Shown here: positions 1 to 13,300 of the stretch, one piece after another
Layout of the letters: each line of letters opens with the position of its first letter
Position numbering within the stretch: position 1 is the stretch's first letter
Assembly (NCBI GenBank): GCA_030267565.1
Contig: BRXU01000030.1
Location: forward strand, 1,196,001 to 1,260,000
From: Pleodorina starrii
Lineage: Eukaryota > Chlorophyta > Chlorophyceae > Chlamydomonadales > Volvocaceae
Direction of reading: 5' to 3'
DNA: 64,000 bases
Notes under the pieces: generated by a model
Database searches by the model: none
Told to the model about the DNA's origin: nothing
What the model saw: only the letters and a program-made list of their open reading frames with translations
Made by a program: the position numbers and the translations under genes

Positions 1-2
1 GG

Positions 3-329
3 GCTGCCAGCGTTGCGCGTCCGCTGTGGATGGGCATTAATCCAAATGGAACAACGCCGATGTTCCGGCCGGCCGTTGCCGCGCCCATGCTGTTTCAGAG
101 GGCGTACGACAGGGAGTGCAAGAGGGCGCGCGAGAAGGCTCTCAAGGCGGCGCGCAAGATGAAATCTAACAAGATGGTATACGGGGACCTGGCAGCGTAC
201 GCCGGCAGTGCCCGAGCTGGTGGGGCCGGCGGTGAGGAGCCTACCGCAACGGGCTGTGGTGCTCTGACGGCTTTCAAGGCTGTTTTCCGTGCCCTCAAGG
301 CGGCCTGCAGCCCTCGCAAGCGCAAGTAA
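3..329 (+). CDS. Family A protein, C-terminal part (gene cut by the window edge)
   Basis: The frame is open from the left edge to TAA at 327-329, so the 5' part of the gene lies outside the window. The last residues read GCGALTAFKAVFRALKA followed by a short basic tail. This is the same C-terminal module that ends the two full family A genes at 39.5 kb and 52.3 kb (both on the minus strand). The upstream segment, with an FxRAYDRECKRAREK-like stretch after a Pro-Met-Phe-Arg start, matches the charged repeat that precedes the module in the 52.3-kb copy. The tail is longer by two residues (RKRK) and one Cys is replaced, so it is a diverged member. The function is unknown. The module is a cationic amphipathic helix with Cys residues, which could associate with membranes; that is inference. 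Confidence 0.6.
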   Translation, partial: AASVARPLWMGINPNGTTPMFRPAVAAPMLFQRAYDRECKRAREKALKAARKMKSNKMVYGDLAAYAGSARAGGAGGEEPTATGCGALTAFKAVFRALKAACSPRKRK

Positions 330-2024
330 GGGCGCCACCTGAGCTGCCTAAAGACATGCATCGCAGCATTCTTTCGGCGGAGGCGTGGAGCACTTCGTCC
401 CTCGTCTGGGTTGCTGTAGTCGCTTGCTTCAAGTTAGGCCGCCGTCGTCAGCATCGCCAAGTGGGTGACTGTACTGTTACCGGTATGAGGAAGACTGCGC
501 GTATATATGTTGTGTCATCAGTCGCCGGGGGAGAGCGTGGCAAATAATGTATACATGCGTCGCAGATTGTTGACGCCACCGTTGCCTTCACGAGCGGCCA
601 CCGGAGTGTGCAGTAGGTGGTACGATCGACGGAATGAAAGCGTGTGTATTTTCGGAAGTTATCCCAAAGGAGAACGTCTGGAGCGAGACGCGTGTGGTGG
701 TAGGTGTAAAGTGAAGTGCGTGGCGTGTGTATGTGAGTGCAGTGGTTTTTGTAGGGAGCCGTATATCTATACCTACATTCAGCACGCAAGGCTCGGTCCT
801 TCATGGCTGCTATGCACGGCTGACTGGGGCAGCTAGCATCTTCTAGCATTGCCCGCAGCTCATCCAGCCAGTATGTAACCTGCTGACAGGATCCCATTCA
901 TTCGGACATTGCAAGGATTTCCGTTAGTATCGAAGTCCTGATGATGCACGACGCAGCGACGCAGCGACCTATTCACCCGGCATTTAACGCCGTACCAACA
1001 CCCTTTCAAGGGTACCTGTGAAACTTAGGTCGTTTCACGTAAACCCTTAAGGGTCTCCCGCCTATCGCTGCACTCGGAAATCCTTCAGGTCTCCCTGCGA
1101 GTTGCGATGCATCACATACACCCGTGCCGGCGTGTGCCGCGTCCACCAGCGCCAACGTCGCCCTGATACGTACGTACCTGCCTGTCGGTTGCCCACCTGC
1201 TCATCATCTTGCCGGTAGGTGGAATCCCGCCATCACCCTCAGCCTCCCATATGCATGCCCTTCGTTCCGCACACGTTCCATACAGCCACCCAATCTTGAG
1301 GCGCCTTCCCACGCACGAACCGTCAACGTGAAATACACACACACGGCCCCTGTCTGTCCGGGTTGGGTTTACTGTCGTTCAGGTTCGCTGCCTCGCTAGA
1401 ACCCCCACGTCCTCTTGCCAATGCGCTGACCCCCCCCCCCCGCCCCCCCCCGTGCTCTCCTGCAACCGTTCACGCTCTCTCCTATGCTACCGCCATACCT
1501 AGCCAATGCACGAAAATGCAAACCCCGCAACTGCGAGCGAGTTGACGTCAACACCAACTAAAGCCAAGCTTAGCGAAAGAATGAGAACAGAACGTCCCAA
1601 TCCTCCCGCACTGGTCTCGGCTATGTGGCTGACGATTTTCGGCGGTTGGATTTGCATTGCCCCACATCCAAAACCCTCCTACGGCGGGCAAAGGCTGAAG
1701 CACGCGCCAGCGCCTCTGTATGTGCCTGTTCGAAAGCGGCTGGGAGTGCCCCGCTTCCCGTCACGCTGCCTCCCATCACAACGCATGGCAATGCCAGCTA
1801 GCCCGCCGGCGGCTCTACACTCCCTAGTGCCTAATGCCACTGTAACAACCACAACAACGCCGCCTCGTTTCCCACTTCCCATCACACCGCCCCATCCAGT
1901 TGTCGAAACCTGGCTGCCTACCTGGCTGCACGCGCCGTCCCTACCCCACAGCACCACACCACACCCGCACACCGCATCCAGCGGCACCTCACCAACAAAC
2001 CCCAACTTAACCCTTCCTCTGCGC
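330..2024. other. Intergenic region between the family A end and VPS8
   Basis: I see no convincing gene here. The first part is the 3' flank of the plus-strand family A gene. The last few hundred bases should hold the 3' untranslated region of the minus-strand VPS8 gene. There is a C-run microsatellite at about 1431-1450. Open frames here are short and rich in Pro, Thr and Arg, as expected from composition alone. Confidence 0.5.
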
Positions 2025-2805
2025 TCAGCTGGCAAACGCCCGAGTCCAATTCAGCAACTCATCTACATCCAACAACCCTCCGCCCACCGACCTCGCCGTC
2101 GCCCCCTGCGCCGCTGAGCCCCCCAACCCACCCGCCCCCGCCCTCACGTCGCCCTCAGCCCCCATACCCGCTGACCGCACCCCACCCACCGCCGGCCCCC
2201 CGCTCGACCGGCCCAACGACGCTCTGCTGCCGCCGCTGCGACGCCCCGTGCCGGCCGCTACCTGGATCCGCGCGCGGGCGATACCCACACCCCCCCGGAT
2301 TACTCCACAGCTGCCTTCCGTCCCCGTCGTCCCCGTCCCCGTCCCCGTCCCTGCACCCGTCCCCGATCGCATCGCAGCCATGAACTGTCCCTCGGCGCGG
2401 ACGCTGATGAGGTCGCCCGCGGGGGCCAGCGGCAGCGGCGCTCCAGACGCGGAAGCGGCGGCGGCAGCGGCGGCGGCGGCACCCGGGCCGGATCTGCCGC
2501 CCGGAGGCGCGGACGTGGATGCGGCGAAGGAATTGAAGGGCCCAGCGCTGTGGCCGCCCTCGGTGTGGAGACGCCAGAAGGGCGTGGAGGCAGCGGCAAC
2601 GGCGGCGGCGGCGGCGGTGGCGGTGGCGGTGGATGGCCCTGCCGCGGCGGAGGCCGATGCCGCGGCGGCGGACGATGCGGCGGTCAGCGCCGGCGGCTGA
2701 GGGCGGGCTTGCTCCTGCTGCTGCTGCTGCTGCTGCTCTTCCTCCTCTCGCTGGCGGTGCAGGGAGGCCGGGGGCAGGCAGCCCGCCGCCAGGGCCATGC
2801 GCTGC
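2025..2805 (-). CDS. VPS8: VPS8 exon 25: terminal exon
   Basis: The acceptor CACCCCAG lies just upstream of 2805, and the entry phase matches the CACAA/GTGAGC donor that closes exon 24, giving SHKQRMALAAGC at the junction. The exon then runs open through a Glu/Gln run and Ala/Gly/Thr-rich sequence to a TGA at 2025-2027, ending DVDELLNWTRAFAS. Known VPS8 proteins usually carry a RING-type zinc finger near this point. None is visible here, since only one Cys follows the junction. If exon 24 were instead the last exon, translation would stop directly after SHK at 3501-3503. The long open frame favours the terminal exon given here. Confidence 0.55.
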
Positions 2806-5800
2806 CTGGGGTGGGAGTTTGACGGAGCGGCATAAAAGAGGAGACCGCAGGCAAGGCACAGCAGTCGGCGAACGGGCACAATACGGTAGTTCGTCCGAAT
2901 GTCAGTTAAGTTAAACCGAGGTCAAGGGGTTGGGCGGGGTTGCGGACATGGCTGGGGTGCCATCGGAGCGCGATTGAAGAGATAAAGGGGGTTGCAGAGT
3001 GCGGAGCGCCTAGAGTGGGGAAGCAGGCGGCAAGCAAGTGGGTGGCACATGTCGTTGCCACGCGGGCTGTGGGTGTAAATGGCGGATGACCAAGGCGAAG
3101 GCAGCATCGTCGGTTGCATTCAACAATCGCCTGGATCGTGAAGCACTTTTATCGGGTTGGCAGACCGACCCGGTGGGTCGGTGCCCGTGGGAGCACCGCT
3201 GCGCTCCACACACACCCCTTATCCCCATCCCCCTTTCCTCCAACCCTCTTCCCTCACCACCTTCCCATACCCATGCCCTTCACCCTCCCCCGTTTGCTGC
3301 CGTGCCTTGTCTACCGCAATAACAGCTTCTTGTCGGCCCTCCCCACCCATCTCCTCTCCTCTCATTCCCTCGCCGTCTCCGATTCCCTCGCTTCCATTCA
3401 CCCTAGTCGTCTAGGAGTACCGGTATCCGCCTACTGCCTTCCCCCTACGTCCCCCCCGCCAGCCCGCCCGCCCCACCCCCATCCTCCCGCCCTCCCCCGC
3501 TCACTTGTGTGACGCGAACACGCCCCTGCTGATGAGCCGCTGTGCACTGGCCATGATGGCTTGTTCGTAAGCGCAGGAGCCCAACAGACCCAGCAGCGTG
3601 GAGCTGGAGAGCGGGTCAGGGAGGGAGGGGAGGGGAGGGTAGTGAAAACACACACCGTCCATAGATGCGGGCTGACTGGTGGGCAGACGGAGATGACGCG
3701 AGAGCGGAGGGGTTAGCCATGCGAGGTATAAAGCAGGGAGGAGAGGGGATAAAGTAGTATTGCCCGAATAATTAACCCTAAGTCAACCCGTTCAGTCAGT
3801 CAACCCGTTCAGTCAGGCGGTCAGGCGGTCAGGCAGTCAGGCGGTCAGGCGGTCAGGCGGTCAGATGGCAGTGGCATTCGAGACGACTCACCGGAAGCCG
3901 CCAAAATCCTGGCTGCCGTACGTGTCGATGATGTGTCGTACGACTTCGCTGGGTGGCACGCAGTCCGACATGCGGCTGATCACCTGCAGGGAAGGTTGGG
4001 AGGGCGTGTCAGGGTGTGGGGGGCGGGTGCTGTGTGTGTGCGGGGGGGGGGGGGGGTTAATACCGGTGCTACGGGTCAGAGGCATGCCCCGTAGCACTGA
4101 TGACGAGACGAAGCCAACGACGGCTGGCTGGCGGCAGGGCAGCAAGCGCAGCGCCTGTCCATTGGAACCGGAGCGAACGTCGACAGACCGCCCGCCTCCG
4201 ACGCTACGCTACCGCGACCCAGCTTTGCGCCCGTTCCACAAAGCCGCGGACCATCCCCAGCGACCCGCATCACAAGAGGGAAGGTAAGGGAAACTCCCTG
4301 CCGCCCCGCCCCCCCCCCCCACACACACACACACATTCACATACGCCGTAACAACGCTCACCCCCACCCGCACACGCACACGCACGCACCCACGCACGCC
4401 GCCCTCCCGGCGCCCCCTGCGTGCCACCAACCGCATTCCCACCATCACTCCACACCGCCACCGCGTTCCCCTGCCCATCCCAACTTACACCTTCACACCT
4501 ACCAACCACACACCTCTCACCCCCCACCCCACAGCCCCCAGCACCCACCCCCCGGCCACCATCCCTGGCTCCCCTCACCTCCTCCAAAAACACGCCGAAC
4601 ATGTGACGCAGCACCCGCTCCCCGCACCACCGCGCCGCCGCCAGGTCACCGCCCGCCGCCGCCCGGGCCGCCACCACCTCCGCCTCCGCCTCAGCCGCCG
4701 ACGCCGAAGCCGCGACCGCCGCCGATCCCATCCCGGTCCCGTTCCCGGCTCCGAAGCCGGGCAGGGCACCGTTGCCGGTTGCCGCCATGTCGCCTGGCGG
4801 CTGGTGCTGCTGCTGGTGCTGCTGCTGGGGCGGGTGCCTCCTCCGCTGCACCTCCCCCACATAGACGTCGAGCAGCGCGTACCAGCACTGGGAGGGGGCG
4901 GTACCGGGACCGGAGCCGCGACCCAGGCCAGCGGCAGAGGCGGCAGCCTGCGGGCAAAGGTAGGGGATGCGGGTGGGTGGTGTTCTGGTGTATCGATCGC
5001 CGCCGCATCTCAACCTCAATCCCCATCTCCCCCCGTCCAGGGCCTTGAAGGGTGCTACGTTGCTACTGTGGGGACGCTCGCGGGGCGGGTGCGGGAAGGC
5101 CGCCGGTGGGAGCGATGAGACAGACGCCCCCACCCGCCAGCAGAGCTCCGTGCCCGTCACAAGAATTCCGCGGGCATGAGAAGGAAGAAGGATGACAGGG
5201 CACGCACGGCCCCCCTACCTGCCGCTCCTGCTGCTGCTGCTGCCGCGACTGCGACACGGCCCGCTGCTGCTGCTGCGTCTGCTGCTGTTTGAAACAGCGG
5301 CCGCAGAACGCCACGGCGCGGCCCAGGGCCTCCCACGCGCGGACCAGCTCCGGAGGAGGCCGACCCGCCGCCAGAGCCCCCGGACTCGGGGCCGCCGACT
5401 CGGAGGGGCTGCTGCCCTTGGCTGATGCCGTGTTGGGTGGGGGCAGCCCGTGGGTGGGGGCGGCAGCGGTGGGGGGCGTGGAGGGCAGGTGCGGTGGGGC
5501 GGGGGCCCTGCCGCTGCGGGCCCGCTCCGCCTCCTCCGCGGCGGGTCTTCCCAGGGAGCCCTTCACGGCCCGGGGGGAGGGGGGGCAGGTGGGGGGAGGG
5601 GGGAGTGGGGGGGGTTATCCACGTATAGGCCGGAGCCCGTGAACGGGGGGAGGGGGGGAGGGCGGGGGCTGGGGTGTCGGAAGGTGTCAACTTGGAGGGA
5701 AGGAGTACGATAGGGCTTAGACGGAAGTCAACACCCCGGCAAGGAGGGGAGCCGGAGCGACCACGTCAAGGGTGGATTGGGGGGTTCGTGGGGTCAGGAA

Positions 5801-8800
5801 GAGCCAGTAGTGAACTGGTTGGGAGGGAATGGGTAAAGTGGGGGGCCGCTGAAACATAAACATGGATGGGCAGGGAGGATGGGCCGCGTTTACGGAAGGC
5901 GAGGACCACGAACAGGCGAGCTGGGAAGACACGCACAACCCCGGCAGCCCCAACTCCATCAACCTCACCCCCTCACCCTCGTCCCCTCCCTGCCCGTACC
6001 TAATCCACCATACGCATACACCCACCCACCCATACCCAATGCAAATACGTCTGTAGTATCCTGGACGGGTATATCATGAAGACGCGCTGATCTGGCATCG
6101 TATCTCCGGCCGCTCACTTTCAGAAGGCACACATGATATACATGACCCCTTCTTCCTCCCTTACCTGCATAATGAGCGCCAGCCGGGGGGACAGCTCCCG
6201 CAACCAGGCGAGGTGGTCGAAGAAGGGGCTGCCGGCCAAGAAGCCCACGTGGTACGACGGTACGGCGCCGGACAGTACGGCCTCGTCCAGCTCACGGTTG
6301 CGCCTGTCGAGGAGAGAAAGGGGTGCGGATAGCGGTCGTCCCTCGACCCGTGCGGGAGGCGTCCCTGGAGCGAGGTGTACACCGACCGCCGCGCGAGCTA
6401 ACTAGCGAAACTATCCGTAACAACAGATTCGAAACCCCCCATCGATCCCTGACAGGTGCACTTGTTGCACAAACGGTTGCAAACGAGCGACCCGCCACAT
6501 CACGTCCTGCCAGTGGACCAAACGTGCTAGCCAGCTACGGTACCCACCCATTGGGTCCAAACCGGGCAACAGCCGACCCACCGACCCAGGCGCCCCCAGC
6601 CACCCACCGCTCACGGCCCACCCCAGAGCCCGGGTGCAGCCCTCAGACCTACGGACCCGCTACCGACCCACGGGTCCAGCCGCCCACTCCGAAACCCGAA
6701 CATGGATCACCCGTTTTCCGTTCCAAGGGGAATAACGGGGGGAGGCCTGGGACCGGGAAAACCCGTCACCCCCCGGCCCCCATGACCCACGCCTCGGCTC
6801 CCAGCCGGACGTATTACAATCATCGTAACTTCTTATCAACGGTCGACCTTGCGAGCGGACGTAGTATTATATCTTTATTCCTCGCTTGTCACCGACCCAC
6901 GGGTCACGACCCACCTGCCCACGTCCCGCAGGTGCAGCTCCATCGCCGCCTCCAGCTGCCCCAGCCTCTCGTGAAGGTACGCCTCGGCGTCCCACACCCC
7001 CGCACCACCGCACAGCGCAATGCAATGTCGTACATCGTACTCGTTGTGCTGCTGCAGGAACGGCAGTACGGCAGACGGCTCGTACTCACACAGCAGTTGC
7101 ACGTACGTGTTGGATACGGCAGGCTGGCCCAGCCAGGCGCTCAGCGCCGCTGCGGCGACGGCGGGCGCCGCGTGGATGCTGGCGGCAGAGTACGACGGCT
7201 TGTACGACGGCCTGCCGTACGGCGCGCGTGGGAGGTGCGCCGCGGCGTCGGCGCGATCGTTCTCGACGGCGCCACCGCCGCTTTCGCCGCCGAGGTCCTG
7301 CAGGGGAGTGAGAGGGGTGGTGGAGACCGCAGGCGATGGGGTTGCGTTTAGGCTGTTGCGGCAGTGGGGGGCCAGGGGCAGCGGCGAGATAGTGGCCATG
7401 GCGGCGGGTGTCGGGAAACATGCGGGGTCTTCAGGTCTTGGTGCGGGCGTCGTACACATGGTCATGTGTGGCGACTGCCCGCAGCCCCTTAAGAGAGGCC
7501 CTTGAGAGGAAGCTTAAGGGCGGCGAGGAAGACGGGGCATGACATAAACGTGGCATGACGAAAACGTGGCATGACAGGACATGAGCCAAAAGGAGACTGC
7601 ATACGGTGCACGACACGAACCTTCGTGAGCTCCTGCTTGTGTTGTACGGCAGCCGTCAAGAAGTCGTACTGCAGCCGCCGGTTGCCTGCGAGTCGCTCCA
7701 GGAAGGCCGACGCCTGGACCTCCCCGGGGTAGTGGGCCAGGAGCAGCTGCCCGGGGGGGAGGGGGGGGAGGGGGCGGAGGGCGAGGAGGGCAGGGGAAGG
7801 AAGGAAGGGGAGGGATTTCGGGATTGCGAGGGCCTTCAGGGGGTGGTGAACTGGGGATATTGTTGTGGTTGTTTCAGTGGGCTCCAGGCCCTGGGAAGAG
7901 TACGGCAGTGCCAGCGGTCCAGCTGGGGATGTGTGTGTGGGTGGGGGGGGGGGCGCAAGCGGGAGCCGCGCGGGGGTCTTGAGAAGTGTTGGGGTGTGGG
8001 CTGTGGCTGCGTGGGTGTCCGGCTGGAGAGGCGTCAAGCGAAGAGCGGCACCGACCCACGGGTCGCTGCCCCCACGGAGAGCTCAGGTACTGCGACTCTG
8101 CGCGTCGTTCCCCGATCCAATCCGTGGCCCCAAACACACAACAAGCCACCACACACAGGACACAGCCCCTTTAAGCCCACACGCATGGCCAACTACCGTA
8201 CGACAAACGCAAACAAAAGCAACCCGCCGCCTCCCACCCTCCAAAACCCAAAAGCAGTCCGCCCCCTCCCACCCCTTATCCACACACACACACGTAGTCA
8301 CATAGTCACATACACACACGCATCCCTTCCCCACCTCGGCAGTGGCCCGTGGGTCGGCCGCCACCAGCTCCGGAGCCACCGCCAACAGCGCGTCGTACAT
8401 CGCCGCCCGCTGCGCCGCCGTCGCGCCGCCGCCGTTGCCCAGGAACGACCGCAGGTAGGAGAACGCCGAGCAGGCCGCCGAGCCGCCGCCAACGCCGCCG
8501 CCAACACCTCCGCTGCCTCCGCTGCTGCTGCCGCCGCCAGCATCTTCGGAGGCGATGACGGCGGCGGCGGCGGCGAGTGGCGGCGGTGGTGGCAGCCTGA
8601 GGTGTGCCGCCAGTGCCGCCGGGTAGTCCCCCCTCAAGTGGTGCAGTGTGGCTTGGGCCCGGGGGAAGTGAGCACGGCGGGCCAGGGCCAGTGCGGCGTC
8701 CGTCTCCTGGGGGTTCAGGGAGTGATATGCTCCTTTATAAAATAATGAGTCTCCTGGGGGGGTGTATGTGTGGTGTGGTGTGGTGTGGTGTGGTGTGGTG

Positions 8801-10306
8801 TGGTGTGGTGTGGTGTGGTGTGGTGTGGTGTGGTGTGGTGTGGTGTGGTGTGGTGTGGTGTGGTGTGGTGTGGTGTGGTGTGGTGTGGTGTGGTGTGGTG
8901 TGGTGTGGTGTGGTGTGGTGTGGTGTGGTGTGGTGTGGTGTGGTGTGGTGTGGTGTGGTGTGGTGTGGTGTGGTGTGGTGTGGTGTGGTGTGGTGTGGTG
9001 TGGTGTGGTGTGGTGTGGTGTGGTGTGGTGTGGTGTGGTGTGGTGTGGTGTGGTGTGGTGTGGTGTGGTGTGGTGTGGTGTGGTGTGGTGTGGTGTGGTG
9101 TGGTGTGGTGTGGTGTGGTGTGGTGTGGTGTGGTGTGGTGTGGTGTGGTGTGGTGTGGTGTGGTGTGGTGTGGTGTGGTGTGGTGTGGTGTGGTGTGGTG
9201 TGGTGTGGTGTGGTGTGGTGTGGTGTGGTGTGGTGTGGTGTGGTGTGGGGAGGAGGGGTTATCCACGTATAGGCCGGAGCCCGTAAACGGTATCGAATCA
9301 GAAAACACCCACTGGGGGGGAGGAAGGGGCGGGGGATTGGGGAGGAAGACGGACCGCAGCGGAGGAAACGGGGCCACGTTGGCGTGTGAGCTGACGAAAG
9401 GTGCGGAGGTGACGCAGGTTGAGACAGAACGGCATTCGGTGGGGGGTGGGGTGGGGTGGTAGTGTGTGTGTGTGTGGGGGGGGGTGGGGGCTCGCTGTCG
9501 TGAGCAATGAAAGGGACGAGGCTGGCAAGCACAGGGGGTGAAGCAACACAACGCTCACGCCCCCCCTTCCTCGTCCCGAGAGCCAGCCGCACCGGCAGCA
9601 CCCCGACCGCTGGGGGTGTCACCCCCCTCATCCGTGAAGCGGTCCACCAAGCACGAACATCGCGCTCCCCCTTAGCAATCCAATTCCAGCTCCGCCCCCC
9701 CCCACCACCACCACCACACACACACACAACAGCGCCCCCCCCCATCCCACCCACCCACCCACCCACCTCGCCCGACAGCTTGTCCGGATCGAACCGGGTG
9801 GCTCCCTCCGCATTGACCCCCACCGCCGCCACCAGTCGCTCAAACAGAGCCTCCAGAGCCGCAACCTCCCTCCGCCCCCCGCCCGCCTCCGCCTTCACCG
9901 CTGCCTCTGCCTCCGCCTTGCCCTCCACCTCCACCGCCGCCTTCACCTCCACCGCCACCGCCTCCGCCCTGTGCACCAGGTGCCTCAGCAGCCGCAGCGC
10001 AAAGGCAGGTCGCACCACCACCCGCCCCGCCGCCAACAAGCCCGAGATGAAGTCCAACACCACCGCTGAGCCGCCGGGGGTGGCGGTGGAGGTGGCGGTG
10101 GAGGTGGCGGTGGGGGTGGGGGTGCTGAGGGCGGGGGTGGAGGCGGAGGCGGGGGAGGTAGTGGCGGTGTCGGGCCCCGCACCAGCGGCCCCACCACCCT
10201 CCCCGTCGGCTGACGACTCGAGCAGGTCAATGAAGGCGTTGACCAACACCTTCATCGTGAGGCAAACGAGGCGAGGAAAGGTACCGGTGTATCGTGTATG
10301 TGTATC

Positions 10307-10343
<37 letters not shown>

Positions 10344-13300
10344 AGAGGGCAACGGGAAGGAGTTGAGAGTGAAATGGGTCATTGGGAATGGGCTGCAAGC
10401 TTAGAACAGCTACCCCCGCTATATCAAGGAACGTGGAAGAAGACGCGCGAGGTCAGGGGCCGGTGCATGAGTTTGCTCCTGGGGCCAGGACAGGGCAGGA
10501 CAGGGCGAGCCCATACTCCTCATCTCGCTCCAAGTCCACACGCAGCAAGGCTGGCGGACCGGCGGCGCAGCGTCCGAAACCACGCAGCAGCATGCCCGTC
10601 GCCCAACGCCCACCCGCCCACCCAACCCGCCGAACGGACCGCCCCCCTCCCCTTGTCTTTGGCCACCCCGCACTCCCACCCTGCCCGCTACCACCCGCCC
10701 TTCAAGCCTTTCCCGCCCCTTTCCCGCCCCCGACAGCCCCCCAACTCCCCCCCCAACCTCCCTCTTCTTTCTTTCTCCAACATCCCCCAGTAACTCCGGC
10801 GCATTTCACTCTTGAAACCTCCCTTGCCCATCCTCCCTCCCCCGGGGCTCGCGCCCCCGCGCCCACACGCCCCCACCCCCCCCCTCACACACGCACAACA
10901 CCCCACCCACCCACCCACCCCCACCTGCGTCGCCACCAGCACGCTCTCCATCTCCTCCGCCGCCGGTCTGCCCGCAGCCTCCCGCAAATCCGTCTCCACC
11001 GCATCCCACCCCGCCACCGCACCACCCAGCACCGACACAGCCGCAGCTACATCCACGGACAGGAGCACCTGACGGAGAGACACAAGGGGTTGGGTGGGGT
11101 TTATCCACGTATAGGCTGGAGCCCGTGCGCAGAGAGAGGTGGTGGGGGTGGGGGGTGGGGTGTGTGTGTGTGGGGGGGGGGGGGTATCCACGGACAGGAG
11201 CACCTGGCGGAGAGGCATCAGGGGGGTGTCAGGGAGTGATATGCTCCTTCATAATACAAAATGCGTCACTGCGGACGTCGTTGAGCAAGCTGCCGCGGCC
11301 AAGGGGGGTGGGTTTATCCACATATAGGCCGGAGCCCGTGAACGGGCCCGGGGGGGGGGCGCGGGGGGCGGGGGATGGGGAGAGCAACCAGGAATGAGAC
11401 GGCAGTGGGCGGCGGCCCCGAAACGCAATGGCTCTCCATGCCGTCGTCCACTGATACGCACACGCACGCGCACACAGACACCCACCTGGGTGGCGCGCAC
11501 CTACGCACCTCCACACCGACCCAACCCCACCCACCCAACCCCCCGCTGCGGTACTCTCTTCTTTTTACCACCCAACCCCCCACCTGCAATGCTGGGTGCG
11601 GCCGGGTGAGCAGCGCCGGCGGCAGCTGCCCCAGTGGCCGGCGCCACTCCCGAGCGAGATCCCCCGGCTCCAGGTAAAGCAGCAAACCCAGCAGCTGGGC
11701 CTTCACGTCGTCGGGGCCGCCTGTAGGGGGAAGGGGAGAAGGGGGGAGAGGTTGCAGGTAAGGAGGTACGCGGGGTTGGTAAGAAAATTGTCAATGGGAA
11801 GGGAAACATCGGAACCGAAGTGAAGACCAGGGGCGAGGTGGGGGGAGGAGGTGGAAGGAAGGGGGGTTATCCACAGAAAGGCTAGCGGCCGAGAACGGTA
11901 AATACGTGCGTAAGTGATAGGACGGAGGGTGGGGCAGTGAACCAGTGATCAGGACGCCGATCACCAGCCCTCTCCCGGCTCGCCCCCCCCCCTCTTCTCA
12001 CCCGGCGCGCCGTGGCGCCCCGCTCCAGGGATGACCTCCGGCAGTGGCCCGCTACCCGGAGGGAAGGCCCGGCGCTGAAAGATGCACCTGCGCACAGCAG
12101 ATGGGGGAAGGGACGAGGCAGGAAGGGAAGGAGGGGGAAGGGGGAACGGGGGCGGTGTGATGCGATAGTGCGCGCGGTCGAGGGAGGCTTGATAGGATTG
12201 TGGAGGAGGCTTGATGGGATGGTGGGGTCAACACACACAAACCGCACCGGGGGCATGATGCATATGCAGCCTGTGAGGACCGCCCCGTGGGCCTTGCGGC
12301 ATCAGGGCCACCGTCTCAGGTTGGCCCTATGGTAAGAGTCCCCCCCCACACACACACATCCCTTGGCTTCCAATCCCGAAGCTCGCCCCCTCCAGCCCTC
12401 CTGCCAACTCCTGCTTACCTCAGATACACCAGCAACTTGAATCCAGCCGCCCGCCGCCGCCGCTCCGAACCCGGATCCGGGTTCTGATCCGGCCCAGGGG
12501 CGGTCCCGGTTCCGGAGCCGCTACGCGGCGGTGCGCTCGCGGGCCGCTGAGCGGCGGCCCGGTCGCGGCCCGAGGCGGAGCCGGAGGCTGAGGTCGCCGG
12601 TTCGATCCCTGCCGCCGCCGCTAGCATGTCCAGCAGCGGGCGCTTGTAGTCGTGCAGCCGATTGTGGATGGCGGTGGAGGCGGAGTGAAGCTGGTGCGCC
12701 TCGCACAGCCGTAGGACCTTTGCGAAGGAGACGGGAGGAGGGAGGAAGGGTAGGTGAAGAGAGAAACGGGGCAAAGCAACCGGAGAGACGTGAAGCGCTG
12801 AGAGAGCCGTGTTGTGTGTGTGTGTGTGTGTGTTGCGGGGGGGGGAGAGGGAAGGGGGTAGAAGAAGCAAATGGCAATGGGGCGCTCGGCGGGCGCTTCC
12901 CGGCTTCGGCAACATGCCCTCTTTACCCTCCCCTCTTCCTCGCCCCCTACGCCTCCAAAGCCCTTAGTCAAAACCGGGCTCCGACTCTCCCCCTCGCATG
13001 TTCGGCCATATATACCCTGTTACCCTCCCTTCCCCCCTCATCTCCCCCTCCCCTCCCCCTCTTCCCCCCCCCCCCCTGACCCAGGCCCCTCATGCATGGT
13101 GGCCTGCGCGCTCGGCCGGTGTGGTGGGGAGCCGACTCTTCACGGTCCGCCACCCGGCCCCTCCTGCGCATCGTCTCCCCGCGCCCCGCTGCCTCTGCCC
13201 TTTCCCCTTTCCTGCCATCGTTCTTCCCTTCTCCTCTCCCCTGCCCTTGCCCTCGTACCCCTCCCCCTGGCCTTACGTCCTTCCCGCACTCGTCTCTCTT

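Noticed and set aside
8604..10255. Long frames of WCGVV or TTPHH repeats
   Set aside because: They are translations of the TGTGG satellite inside an intron.
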